Below the pieces are notes generated by a model. That model was not told where the DNA came from, searched no databases, and saw only the letters and a program-made list of their open reading frames with translations. Shown here piece by piece: positions 23,475 through 31,083 of a stretch of 64,000 bases of DNA. Position 1 is the first letter of the stretch; each line of letters starts with the position of its first letter. The position numbers and the translations under genes are program-made. This stretch comes from Actinomadura chibensis NBRC 106107 (GTDB lineage Bacteria > Actinomycetota > Actinomycetes > Streptosporangiales > Streptosporangiaceae): assembly GCF_001552135.1 (NCBI RefSeq), contig NZ_BCQP01000010.1, positions 186,001-250,000 on the forward strand, written 5' to 3'.

Positions 23475-25595
23475 ATGCCCCCAGAACCGTCCGAGGAGCC
23501 CGCCGCCGCCGACCTCGCCGACCCCTCCGACCTGAGCGACTCCGACCCGGGCGACGCCGACCCGGCCGAGGACGCCGTGCTCGCGGCCGAGCGCGCCCAC
23601 CTCGCCGAGTCCCGCGCCGCGCTGCGCCGGATGCGCGAGCACGCCAGTTCCCTGTCGGCCGACGTCGCGGCCGACTGGGTGTCCAAGCAGTTCCTGGAGT
23701 CGCTGCTCGACCAGCGCGTCGCCGCGCTCGCCGACCACCCGGACACCCCGCTGTTCTTCGGCCGCATGGACCGCGACGCCCTCGCCCCGGCGGACGCCGA
23801 CTCCGATCTCCCGGCCGTGATGTACGTCGGGCGGCGGCACGTCCACGACGGCGACCAGGGCCGCCCGCTCGTGCTGGACTGGCGCGCCCCCGTGTCCCGC
23901 GCGTTCTACCAGGCCGGGCCCGCCGAGCCGATGGGCTGGCGGCTGCGCCGCCGGTTCGGCTTCCGGGCCGGGGAGCTGACCGCCTTCGAGGACGAGCCCC
24001 TCGACGGCGGCGCGGCGGCCGGGCCGTCCCGCATCCTGACCGAGGAGATCGAGCGCCCCCGCACCGGGCCGATGCGCGACATCGTCGCGACCATCCAGCC
24101 GGAGCAGGACGTGATCGTCCGCGCCGACCTGCCGCAGACAGTGTGCGTGCAGGGCGCGCCGGGAACCGGAAAGACGGCCGTCGGCCTGCACCGCGCCGCC
24201 TACCTGCTGTTCACCCACCGGGAGCGGCTGTCGCGGTCGGGCGTCCTCATCGTCGGGCCGAACCGGGCGTTCCTCGCCTACATCTCGGCGGTGCTGCCCG
24301 CGCTCGGAGAGGTCCGCGTCGAGCAGGCCACCGTGGACGACCTGCTCGGCGCGCCGGACGCGGAGGAAGCGGCGGAGGTCGGGGCGCTGAAGGGCGAGGC
24401 GCGGATGGCGGACGTCCTGCGCAGGGCGCTGTGGCTGCACGTCCGCAAGCCCGCGGACGGCCTCGTCGTCACCCGCGGCGTCACCCGCTACCGGCTCGCC
24501 GACCACGAGGTCCGCGAGACCGCCGCCGCGCTGCGCGGCACGACCCGCTACGGCGCCGGGCGCGCCGCGTTCGCCCAGCGGCTCGCCCACCAGATCCTCG
24601 TGCTCATGGAGAAGCGCGGGGAGGCGCCGGACGACCGCGTCCAGGACCAGGTGGCGCGCAGCCGCGAGGTGCGGCGGATCGTCGAGGAGGTGTGGCCGAA
24701 GCTGACCGCCGAGCAGGTGTTGCACCGGCTGCTGTCCGACGCCGACCTGCTGCGCAGGGCCGGGAAGGGCGTGCTGGACGACGCCGAGCAGGCCGCCCTC
24801 CTGTGGGCCAAGCCCGCCCGCTCCCACCGCTCGGCCAAGTGGACCGCCGCCGACCGCGCCCTGCTGGACGAGCTGAACGACCTCATCGAGCGGACCCCGT
24901 CCCTCGGCCACCTGGTCGTGGACGAGGCGCAGGACCTGTCCGCCATGCAGTTGCGGGCACTCGGCCGCCGCTGCGGGACGGGCTCGGCGACCGTCCTCGG
25001 CGACATCGCGCAGGGCACCACGCCCTGGTCGGCCGCGTCCTGGACCGACGTCCTCGGCCACCTCGGCCAGGAGGGCGAGGTCACCGAGCTGACGCTCGGG
25101 TTCCGCGTGCCCGGCACCGTCCTGGACTTCGCGGCCCGCCTGCTCCCGCACATCGCGCCGGGTCTGGAGCGGCCGCGGTCGCTGCGTCCGGGGACGGGCG
25201 CGCTGGACGTGCGGCGCGTCCCCGACCTCGCCTCCGCCGTCGTGGACGCCGCGCGCGCGGCGCTCGCCCGGCCCGGCTCGGTGGGCCTGATCGTCGCGGA
25301 CGCCGCCGCCGGGGCGCACGCGGCGGCGCTGGCGGCGGCCGGCCTGGAGCACGCGGTGCTCGGCCCCGGCTCGGACGGCTCGGACGGCTCGGACGGCGGG
25401 GCGGCGCGGCTGCTCGTCGTCCCGGCGTCGCTCGCCAAGGGCCTGGAGTACGACCACGTGATCGTCGCCGAGCCCGCCGCGATCGCCGCCGCCGAGGCGC
25501 GCGGCCTGGCCCGGCTGTACGTGGTGCTGACCCGCGCGGTCACGTCGCTGACCGTCCTGCACCGCGACGACCTGCCGGTCGAGCTGGCGGCGTAG
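23475..25595 (+). CDS. HelD/HelR-type RNA polymerase recycling ATPase (UvrD-like helicase)
   Basis: 706 residues. SF1 helicase motifs are clear: Walker A GAPGTGKT near residue 228, Walker B VDEAQDLSAMQL near 478, LGDIAQGTTPW, and a C-terminal LYVVLTRAVTSLTVLHRDDL. An acidic, Pro/Ala-rich N-terminus precedes the coiled-coil-like region (AAERAHLAESRAALRRMREH), with the domain VLDWRAPVSRAFYQA typical of HelD. HelD proteins free stalled RNA polymerase; the HelR group of actinomycetes also dislodges rifamycins. No clear rifamycin-associated palindrome lies upstream. ATG at 23475 follows GGAGGT. Three perfect GGCTCGGAC units at 25368-25394 add a Ser-Asp-Gly run. It converges on the TetR gene, 3 bp apart. 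Confidence 0.9.
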   Translation: MPPEPSEEPAAADLADPSDLSDSDPGDADPAEDAVLAAERAHLAESRAALRRMREHASSLSADVAADWVSKQFLESLLDQRVAALADHPDTPLFFGRMDRDALAPADADSDLPAVMYVGRRHVHDGDQGRPLVLDWRAPVSRAFYQAGPAEPMGWRLRRRFGFRAGELTAFEDEPLDGGAAAGPSRILTEEIERPRTGPMRDIVATIQPEQDVIVRADLPQTVCVQGAPGTGKTAVGLHRAAYLLFTHRERLSRSGVLIVGPNRAFLAYISAVLPALGEVRVEQATVDDLLGAPDAEEAAEVGALKGEARMADVLRRALWLHVRKPADGLVVTRGVTRYRLADHEVRETAAALRGTTRYGAGRAAFAQRLAHQILVLMEKRGEAPDDRVQDQVARSREVRRIVEEVWPKLTAEQVLHRLLSDADLLRRAGKGVLDDAEQAALLWAKPARSHRSAKWTAADRALLDELNDLIERTPSLGHLVVDEAQDLSAMQLRALGRRCGTGSATVLGDIAQGTTPWSAASWTDVLGHLGQEGEVTELTLGFRVPGTVLDFAARLLPHIAPGLERPRSLRPGTGALDVRRVPDLASAVVDAARAALARPGSVGLIVADAAAGAHAAALAAAGLEHAVLGPGSDGSDGSDGGAARLLVVPASLAKGLEYDHVIVAEPAAIAAAEARGLARLYVVLTRAVTSLTVLHRDDLPVELAA
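25368..25394 (+). repeat. Three tandem 9-bp units inside the HelR-like gene
   Basis: GGCTCGGAC occurs three times in a row, encoding a Gly-Ser-Asp repeat (GSDGSDGSDGG) in a loop of the C-terminal helicase domain. The unit length keeps frame, so copy number could vary without breaking the gene. Confidence 0.85.
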
Positions 25596-25598
25596 GGG

Positions 25599-26162
25599 TC
25601 AGCGCGGGCGCAGGCCGTCGAAGACGATCTTGAGGACGTCGGCCCCGGACCCGGCGTGGCCCGCCGCGTAGGACATCCCGGCGAGCAGCGCCATCACCTC
25701 GCCCGGCCCCACGTCGGACCGGACGGCCCCGGCCCGCTGCGCCCGGACGAGGAGCGCGCCGATCGCGTCCTTCAGGCCGGGCCCGGCGCGGCCGGTGACG
25801 CCCCGCGCGTCCACGCCCGCCTCCGCCAGCGCCTCGGTCACCGCCTGCTTGGCCGCCGCCTGCGCCACCACCCGGGAGAAGAAGCCGAAGAACGCGGCGC
25901 CCGCGTCGGCGGCGGACCGCAGCTCCTCGGCCTCGCCCGCGAGCCGCTCGACCAGCGTCACGAGGACGGCCTCCAGCAGCGACTCCTTGGTCGGGAAGTG
26001 CCGGAACACCGTGCCGATCCCGACGCCCGCCCGCCGCGCGACCTCCTCGGTGGACGCCGACGTCCCGAGGTCGGCGAAGACCTCCTCGGCCGCGGCGAGG
26101 ACCTTGGCGCGGTTGCGCTGGGCGTCGGCGCGCAGCGGCCGACCGGACGGGGGTGATGTCAT
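25599..26162 (-). CDS. TetR family regulator, divergent from two SnoaL-like genes
   Basis: 187 residues. DNA-binding helices at residues 15-65 (NRAKVLAAAEEVFADLG, STEEVARRAGVGIGTVFRHFPTKESLL) are canonical TetR. The C-terminal domain fits the group with a SbtR-like ligand pocket (FFSRVVAQAAAKQAVTEALA). ATG at 26162 follows GGAAGG. The divergent gap of 82 bp holds a consensus-like promoter with two inverted repeats, so this protein very likely represses the SnoaL pair and itself. Confidence 0.9.
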   Translation of the reverse strand: MTSPPSGRPLRADAQRNRAKVLAAAEEVFADLGTSASTEEVARRAGVGIGTVFRHFPTKESLLEAVLVTLVERLAGEAEELRSAADAGAAFFGFFSRVVAQAAAKQAVTEALAEAGVDARGVTGRAGPGLKDAIGALLVRAQRAGAVRSDVGPGEVMALLAGMSYAAGHAGSGADVLKIVFDGLRPR

Positions 26163-26175
26163 CGCGGCCTTCCGG

Positions 26176-26226
26176 TTGACAAGTGGAGTATCGACTCCGT
26201 ATTTTCCATGCGGAGCACGAACTCCG
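26176..26226 (+). promoter_or_regulatory. Promoter with two overlapping operators ahead of the SnoaL pair
   Basis: TTGACA (26176-26181), 18-bp spacer, TATTTT (26200-26205). GGAGT-ATCG-ACTCC (26185-26198) lies inside the spacer and CGGAG-N6-CTCCG (26211-26226) just downstream of the -10. The shared GGAG/CTCC arms suggest two sites for one repressor, most simply the divergent TetR protein. Confidence 0.7.
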
Positions 26227-26244
26227 ATTGTAGGGGAGAAGGAA

Positions 26245-26643
26245 ATGTCCGAGTTCGCCACCCCCCGCGCCGTCTTCCAGCGGATCATCGACGGCGTGAC
26301 CGCGCGGCGCCCCGAGGGCCTGCCGGAGCTGTACGCCGAGGACACGGTCGTCGTCCACCCCTTCGCCGAGCCGCCCTCCCGGCTGGAGGGCCGCGAGGCG
26401 CTGCGCCGCCACTTCGCCCAGCTGGAGACCCTGCCGATCGAGATGGAGGCGCGCAACGTCGTCGTCCACCAGACGGCCGACCCCGAGGTGATCATCGCCG
26501 AGTTCGAGTACGAGGGCCGCAACACCGACACGGGGCGCCCCTTCGTCATCCCGAACATCTTCGTCATGCGCGTGCGCGACGGCCGGATCGTGGAGTCCCG
26601 CGACTACGCCCACCACCGCGCCTTCCAGGAGGCGATGGCATGA
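26245..26643 (+). CDS. SnoaL-like (NTF2-fold) protein, first of tandem pair
   Basis: 132-residue NTF2-fold protein. LPELYAEDTVVVHPFAEPP starts the cone, and the core strands are ARNVVVHQTADPEVIIAEFEYEG-like and IPNIFVMRVRDGRIVESRDY. Such proteins serve as isomerases, cyclases, hydratases or binding proteins; no catalytic assignment is possible from sequence. ATG at 26245 follows GGGGAGAAGGAA. It overlaps the next gene, a paralogue with the same pattern, by four bases (ATGA), suggesting equal translation and perhaps a heterodimer. Regulated by the divergent TetR gene. Confidence 0.85.
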   Translation: MSEFATPRAVFQRIIDGVTARRPEGLPELYAEDTVVVHPFAEPPSRLEGREALRRHFAQLETLPIEMEARNVVVHQTADPEVIIAEFEYEGRNTDTGRPFVIPNIFVMRVRDGRIVESRDYAHHRAFQEAMA

Positions 26644-27107
26644 CGCCGCCCGAGGGCACGCCGGACGAAGCGGCGGCCGCGACCCCGCGCGAGGTGTTCG
26701 CGCGGCTCAGCGCGGGAATCTCCGCGGGCCGCTGGGACGAGCTCGCCGCCCTGTACGCCGAGGACGCGGTCGTCCTCCAGCCGTTCTCGCTGCCGCCCGC
26801 GCCGCCGCGGGTGGACGGCCGCGCCGCCCTCGACCGGCACTTCCGCGCCGCCGCCCGGGGCCCGCTCGAACTGCGCGCCCGCGACGTCGTCGTGCACGAG
26901 ACGGCCGACCCGGAGGTGATCGTCGCGGAGTTCGACTACGACGGCCGCGTCGCCACGACCGGGCGGACGTTCCGCGCCGCCAACATCCAGGTGCTCCGGG
27001 TGCGGGACGGACTGATCGTCGAGACCCGCGACTACCACGACCACCCGGCCTTCGCCCGAGCCCTCGCCAGTGAGGGGGACGCGGCGGACACGCGCGACGC
27101 TGGTTGA
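26640..27107 (+). CDS. SnoaL-like (NTF2-fold) protein, second of tandem pair
   Basis: 155 residues, clearly a paralogue of the preceding gene: LAALYAEDAVVLQPFSLPP, RARDVVVHETADPEVIVAEF and VLRVRDGLIVETRDYHDHPAF match it block for block. The N- and C-terminal tails are longer. Catalytic role unknown. The start ATG overlaps the upstream stop (ATGA). Duplication followed by divergence in an operon is consistent with two subunits of one enzyme or two steps on related substrates. Confidence 0.85.
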   Translation: MTPPEGTPDEAAAATPREVFARLSAGISAGRWDELAALYAEDAVVLQPFSLPPAPPRVDGRAALDRHFRAAARGPLELRARDVVVHETADPEVIVAEFDYDGRVATTGRTFRAANIQVLRVRDGLIVETRDYHDHPAFARALASEGDAADTRDAG

Positions 27108-27141
27108 CTCGCCGTCGCGGCGGTTCCTAGGCTGGACGCGC

Positions 27142-27161
27142 CATACCGACCGGTTGGTATG
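27142..27161. promoter_or_regulatory. Near-perfect 20-bp palindrome before the acyl-CoA dehydrogenase pair
   Basis: CATACCGACCGGTTGGTATG matches its reverse complement at 9 of 10 pairs and lies 46 bp upstream of the first dehydrogenase start. Layout and core ACCGGT are typical of TetR-family operators for acyl-CoA genes. The cognate repressor is not adjacent; either TetR protein in this window, or one elsewhere, could bind. Confidence 0.6.
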
Positions 27162-27207
27162 TTCGCGGGCGGCCCGGTCGCCGCCCGCCCGCGCGGAGGT
27201 CCGCCCT

Positions 27208-28401
27208 GTGAGCACAGCACCGCCCGACGCCGACGAGCTGGAGAGGCGGGCGGGCGAGTTCCTCGCCGCGCACGACCCGGCCGTCCTCGACCCCCTGGAG
27301 TTCCTGCGCGCCCGGTTCGACGCCGGGCTCGCCTGGGTCCACTACCCGGAGGGGCTCGGCGGGCTCGGGGCGCCGCGCGCCCTGCAGGCCGCCGTCGACC
27401 GGCGGTTCGCCGCGGCGGGGGCGCCGTCCAACCACCCCGAGCGCAACGGGATCGGGCTCGGGATGGCCGCGCCGACGATCCTCGCGTTCGGCACCGAGGA
27501 GCAGCGGCGCCGCTGGCTGCGCCCGCTCTGGACGGGCGAGGAGGTCTGGTGCCAGCTCTTCAGCGAGCCGGGCGCCGGGTCCGACCTCGCGGCGCTCGCC
27601 ACCCGCGCCGTCCGCGACGGCGACTCCTGGACGGTCAACGGCCAGAAGGTCTGGACGTCCATGGCCCACGAGGCGCGCTGGGCGCTCCTCGTCGCCCGCA
27701 CCGACCCGGACGTGCCCAAGCACCGCGGCATGACCTACTTCGTCTGCGACATGACCGCGCCCGGCGTCGAGGTGCGCCCGCTGCGCCAGCTCACCGGCGA
27801 GGCCGAGTTCAACGAGGTGTTCCTCACCGACGTCCGCGTCCCGGACGCGCACCGGCTCGGCGAGGTCGGGCAGGGCTGGCAGGTGTCCACGACGACGCTG
27901 ATGAACGAGCGCGTCGCGATCGGCGGCACCGCCGCGCCCCGCGAGAGCGGCATGATCGGCGTCGTCGCGGCCCTGTGGCGGGACCGTCCCGACCTGCGCA
28001 CCCCCGGCCTCCACGACGCCCTCATGCGCGCCTGGGTGGAGGCCGAGGCGGCCCGCCTCACCGGGGCGCGGCTGCGGCAGCAGCTCACCGCCGGGCAGCC
28101 GGGGCCGGAGGGCTCGGGCGCCAAGCTCGCCTTCGCCAAGCTCAACCAGGAGATCTCCGGCCTGGAGCTGGAACTGCTCGGCGCGGACGGCCTCCGCTAC
28201 GACGACTGGACGATGCGCCGCCCCACCGAGGTCGACTTCACCCGCCGCTCGCCCGGCTACCGGTACCTGCGCGCCAAGGGCAACTCCATCGAGGGCGGCA
28301 CCTCGGAGATCCTGCGCAACATCATCGCCGAGCGGGTGCTCGGCCTGCCCGGCGAGATCCGGGTCGACAAGGACGTCCCGTGGAAGGACCTGCCCCGATG
28401 A
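27208..28401 (+). CDS. Acyl-CoA dehydrogenase, first subunit of a paired set
   Basis: 397 residues. FAD and substrate motifs include CQLFSEPGAGSDLAALAT and KVWTSMAHEARWALLVART around residues 125-170. The C-terminus has GNSIEGGTSEILRNI, carrying the Glu usually seen in this group. It resembles the FadE-type alpha partners of heteromeric dehydrogenases used on steroid side chains or other bulky acyl-CoAs. GTG at 27208 follows GGAGGT with 7-base spacing. The stop overlaps the next dehydrogenase start by four bases. A TetR-type palindrome lies upstream. Confidence 0.9.
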   Translation: MSTAPPDADELERRAGEFLAAHDPAVLDPLEFLRARFDAGLAWVHYPEGLGGLGAPRALQAAVDRRFAAAGAPSNHPERNGIGLGMAAPTILAFGTEEQRRRWLRPLWTGEEVWCQLFSEPGAGSDLAALATRAVRDGDSWTVNGQKVWTSMAHEARWALLVARTDPDVPKHRGMTYFVCDMTAPGVEVRPLRQLTGEAEFNEVFLTDVRVPDAHRLGEVGQGWQVSTTTLMNERVAIGGTAAPRESGMIGVVAALWRDRPDLRTPGLHDALMRAWVEAEAARLTGARLRQQLTAGQPGPEGSGAKLAFAKLNQEISGLELELLGADGLRYDDWTMRRPTEVDFTRRSPGYRYLRAKGNSIEGGTSEILRNIIAERVLGLPGEIRVDKDVPWKDLPR

Positions 28402-29513
28402 GCGTCCCGACGACCGATCACGTGGGCGACCTGCTGTACGGCGAGATCGAGGAGGACCTGCGGGCGAGCGTCCGCGAGGTGCTCGGCGACAAGGCGCCGT
28501 GGACGTCCGTCCTCGCCGGGACGGAGGAGGACGCCCCCTACGACGCGGCGCTCTGGGACGCCGTCGCCGCGCGGCTCGGCTGCGCCGGGCTGCCCGTCCC
28601 GGAGGACCTCGGCGGCGCGGGCGCGAGCTGGCGCGAGACGGCCGTGGTCATGGAGGAGCTCGGGCGGTCCGCCGCGCCCGTCCCGTTCCTGACCAGCGCG
28701 GTGATGGCGACGGCCGCGCTGCTCGCCGCCGGGGAGCGCGACCTGCTCGGCCGCCTCGCCGCCGGGGACGCGGTCGCGGTCCTGGCCGTCCCGTTCAGCA
28801 CCGCGCCGGGCGACGACGTCCCGGGCGTCGCGGGCGTGCCGGGCGTCGCGGCCGCGGACGGGGCGCTCACCGGCGAGGTCGCCGCCGTCGCCGACGGCCT
28901 GGCCGCCGACGTGCTGCTCGTCCCGGCGTCCGGCGGCCTCTACGCGGTGGACGCCGCCGACGCCCGCCGCACCGCCGTGACCTCCCTCGACATGACCCGG
29001 CGGCTCGCCGACGTCGCGTTCGCGAGCGCGCCCGCGCGGCGCGTCGCCGCGGGGCCGGACGCCGTCCGCGCCGGCCTGCTCACCGGGGCGGCGATGCTGG
29101 CGTCCGAGCAGCTCGGGCTCGCGGAGCGGTGCCTGGACGACACCGTCGCCCACGTGAAGGCCCGCTACCAGTTCGGCCGCCCGGTCGGGTCGTACCAGGG
29201 CCTCAAGCACCGGCTCGCGGACCTGTGGACGTCGATCACGCAGGCCCGCGCGGTCGCCCGGCACGCCGCGGCCAGCGTCGCGGCAGGGGACGGCGACGCG
29301 CCGGTCGCGGTCGCCGTCGCGCAGGCGCACTGCTCGGGCGTCGCGGTCAGGGCCGCCGAGGAGTGCGTGCAGATGCACGGCGGCATCGGGTTCACCTGGG
29401 AGCATCCCGCCCACCTCTTCCTGAAGCGGGCGAAGGCCGACTCGATCGCGCTCGGCACCGCCGACCGGCACCGCGCCGAACTCGCCGCGCTGGTCGACCT
29501 GCCCCCGGCCTGA
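28398..29513 (+). CDS. Acyl-CoA dehydrogenase, second subunit of a paired set
   Basis: 371 residues, shorter and more divergent than its partner. The C-terminal part (ARYQFGRPVGSYQGLKHRLAD, MHGGIGFTWEHPAHLFLKRAK) is that of FadE beta-type subunits, where TWEH is conserved, while the middle FAD-contact segment is degenerate. Pairs with this arrangement form heterotetramers in mycobacterial cholesterol degradation (FadE26-27, FadE28-29). By analogy the substrate here may be a bulky acyl-CoA, but no other steroid genes are in the window. ATG at 28398 overlaps the upstream stop (ATGA). A 30-bp palindrome follows the stop. Confidence 0.88.
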   Translation: MSVPTTDHVGDLLYGEIEEDLRASVREVLGDKAPWTSVLAGTEEDAPYDAALWDAVAARLGCAGLPVPEDLGGAGASWRETAVVMEELGRSAAPVPFLTSAVMATAALLAAGERDLLGRLAAGDAVAVLAVPFSTAPGDDVPGVAGVPGVAAADGALTGEVAAVADGLAADVLLVPASGGLYAVDAADARRTAVTSLDMTRRLADVAFASAPARRVAAGPDAVRAGLLTGAAMLASEQLGLAERCLDDTVAHVKARYQFGRPVGSYQGLKHRLADLWTSITQARAVARHAAASVAAGDGDAPVAVAVAQAHCSGVAVRAAEECVQMHGGIGFTWEHPAHLFLKRAKADSIALGTADRHRAELAALVDLPPA

Positions 29514-29519
29514 CGGGCG

Positions 29520-29549
29520 CGCCGGGCGGCCCGCGCGGGCCGCCCGGCG
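29520..29549. terminator. Perfect 30-bp palindrome, bidirectional terminator
   Basis: Fully self-complementary GC-only sequence whose left half reads CGCCGGGCGGCCCGC. It fills nearly all of the 37-bp gap between convergent stops at 29513 and 29551. No T-run on either side. Confidence 0.7.
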
Positions 29550-29550
29550 G

Positions 29551-30402
29551 TCAGCCGGTGATCACCGCGAGGACGCGCGTGCCCTCCGCGAACGCGCCGC
29601 GCTCGGTGAGCGCGAGGATCCCGGCCATCATCTTCGCCGTGTAGATCCGGTCGAGGACGATGCCGTGCCGCGCGGCGAAGTCGTCGGCGAACGCGTCCAG
29701 CTCCGGGGTCGTCCTGGCGTAGCCGCCGAAGTGGAAGCCGTGCTCGACGCGCCAGTCCCCGCGCCGCCCGCCGTACGCCTCGCGCTGGAGGCGCTCCACC
29801 TCGCCGCCCAGGAAACCGCCTTTCAGCACGGCGAACCCCAGCGCGCGTTGGCCCGGCGCCAGCCCGGCGGCGAGGCCCGCGAGCGTCCCGCCCGTCCCGC
29901 AGGGGACGCAGACGACGTCGTGCCCGGGGACCTCCCGCCCCAGCTCCTCGCAGCCCCTGACCGCGAGCGCGTTGCTGCCGCCCTCCGGCAGCAGGTGGAA
30001 GCCGCCCCACCGCTCGCGCAGCGCGGCGATCACGCCGGGCTCGTGCTTGCGCCGGTAGGACGCCCGGTCCAGGTAGGTCAGGCGCATCCCGCACCGCTCG
30101 GCGAAGGCGAGCGTGTCGTTGAGCGGCAGCCGCTCCTCGCCCCTGATCACCCCGATCGTCGCGAACCCGAAGATCCGCCCGGCCGCCGCCGTCGCCCGGA
30201 CGTGGTTGGAGTAGGCGCCGCCGAACGTCAGGACCGTCCCGGCCCCGCGGGCGGGCGCGATGTTGTGCTTCAGCTTCCGCCACTTGTTGCCGGGCAGCTC
30301 GGGGTGGAGCAGGTCGTCCCGCTTCAGGAAGAGCCGCACGCCGCGCCGGGCGGCGCGGTCGTCGGACAGCTCCACGACCGGCGAGGACCCGGGCGGGATC
30401 AC
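29551..30402 (-). CDS. PLP-dependent D-cysteine desulfhydrase / ACC deaminase-like enzyme
   Basis: 283 residues of the tryptophan synthase beta (fold type II) superfamily. The PLP lysine lies in LPGNKWRKLKHNI, followed by GGAYSNHVRATAAAG; phosphate contacts are in PCGTGGTLAGL near residue 168. This group splits D-cysteine to sulfide, ammonia and pyruvate, or opens 1-aminocyclopropane-1-carboxylate, and sequence alone does not separate them. Slightly shorter than the usual 320-340 residues. ATG at 30402 overlaps the stop of the adenylate kinase gene by four bases, so they are translated together. Confidence 0.85.
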   Translation of the reverse strand: MIPPGSSPVVELSDDRAARRGVRLFLKRDDLLHPELPGNKWRKLKHNIAPARGAGTVLTFGGAYSNHVRATAAAGRIFGFATIGVIRGEERLPLNDTLAFAERCGMRLTYLDRASYRRKHEPGVIAALRERWGGFHLLPEGGSNALAVRGCEELGREVPGHDVVCVPCGTGGTLAGLAAGLAPGQRALGFAVLKGGFLGGEVERLQREAYGGRRGDWRVEHGFHFGGYARTTPELDAFADDFAARHGIVLDRIYTAKMMAGILALTERGAFAEGTRVLAVITG

Positions 30403-31043
30403 CGCGGAGCGGGCAGGCCGAGCCGGGCGCGGATGTCGCGCTGCACGTCCTCGGCGGGCGGCCGCGCGTCGACCGTGACGACGTACTCCTTGCGGCCGAA
30501 CAGCTCAAGGATCGGGTCGGTCCGCTCGCGGTAGCCGCGCAGCCGCTCCGCCAGCGCCTCCTCGGTGTCGTCCTCGCGGGCGGCGAGCGCGCCCCCGCAC
30601 ACGTCGCAGCGCCCCTCCTCGGTCGGCCGGTCCGCGATCAGGTTGTAGTCCATCCCGCAGCGGGAGCAGAACCGGCGGGCGAGGACGCGGCGGCGGACCT
30701 CCGCGTCCGGCAGGTCCAGGTTGATCACGCCGTCGATGTCGTAGCTCTCCAGGAAGAACTCCGTCTGCCCGCGGCTGCGCGGGAAGCCGTCGATCACGAA
30801 CCCGTAGTTCCAGTCGTGCTGGTCGAGCCGGTCGCGGACGACGCCCTCCACCAGGTCGTCGCCGACCAGCTCGCCGCGCGCCATGATGCGCCGTACCTGC
30901 GCGCCGAGCTTCGTGTGGCTCTTCACATGCCAGCGGAAGATGTCCCCGACGCCGATGTGCACGATGTCCAGGTCCCGCGCGAGCAGCGCCGACTGCGTCC
31001 CCTTACCGCTGCCGAGCGGGCCGATGATCACGTACTTGCGCAT
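30399..31043 (-). CDS. Adenylate kinase-like nucleoside monophosphate kinase with zinc lid
   Basis: 214 residues. P-loop GPLGSGKGT near residue 8 has Leu where most adenylate kinases have Pro. DGFPRSRGQTEFF and the lid Cys set (CSRC and CDVC, 16 residues apart) match zinc-binding adenylate kinases. It would interconvert ATP, AMP and ADP or act on another NMP. The housekeeping adk normally sits in the ribosomal-protein operon, so this is probably an extra copy. ATG at 31043. It forms a two-gene unit with the PLP enzyme downstream. Confidence 0.88.
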   Translation of the reverse strand: MRKYVIIGPLGSGKGTQSALLARDLDIVHIGVGDIFRWHVKSHTKLGAQVRRIMARGELVGDDLVEGVVRDRLDQHDWNYGFVIDGFPRSRGQTEFFLESYDIDGVINLDLPDAEVRRRVLARRFCSRCGMDYNLIADRPTEEGRCDVCGGALAAREDDTEEALAERLRGYRERTDPILELFGRKEYVVTVDARPPAEDVQRDIRARLGLPAPR

Positions 31044-31083
31044 GCCGAAAGCCTATGCGGGACGCCCCGGCGGGGCCGCCCGG

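Noticed and set aside
23298..25562. 754-codon minus-strand frame opposite the HelR-like gene
   Set aside because: No recognisable motif; the plus strand carries all helicase motifs in one frame.
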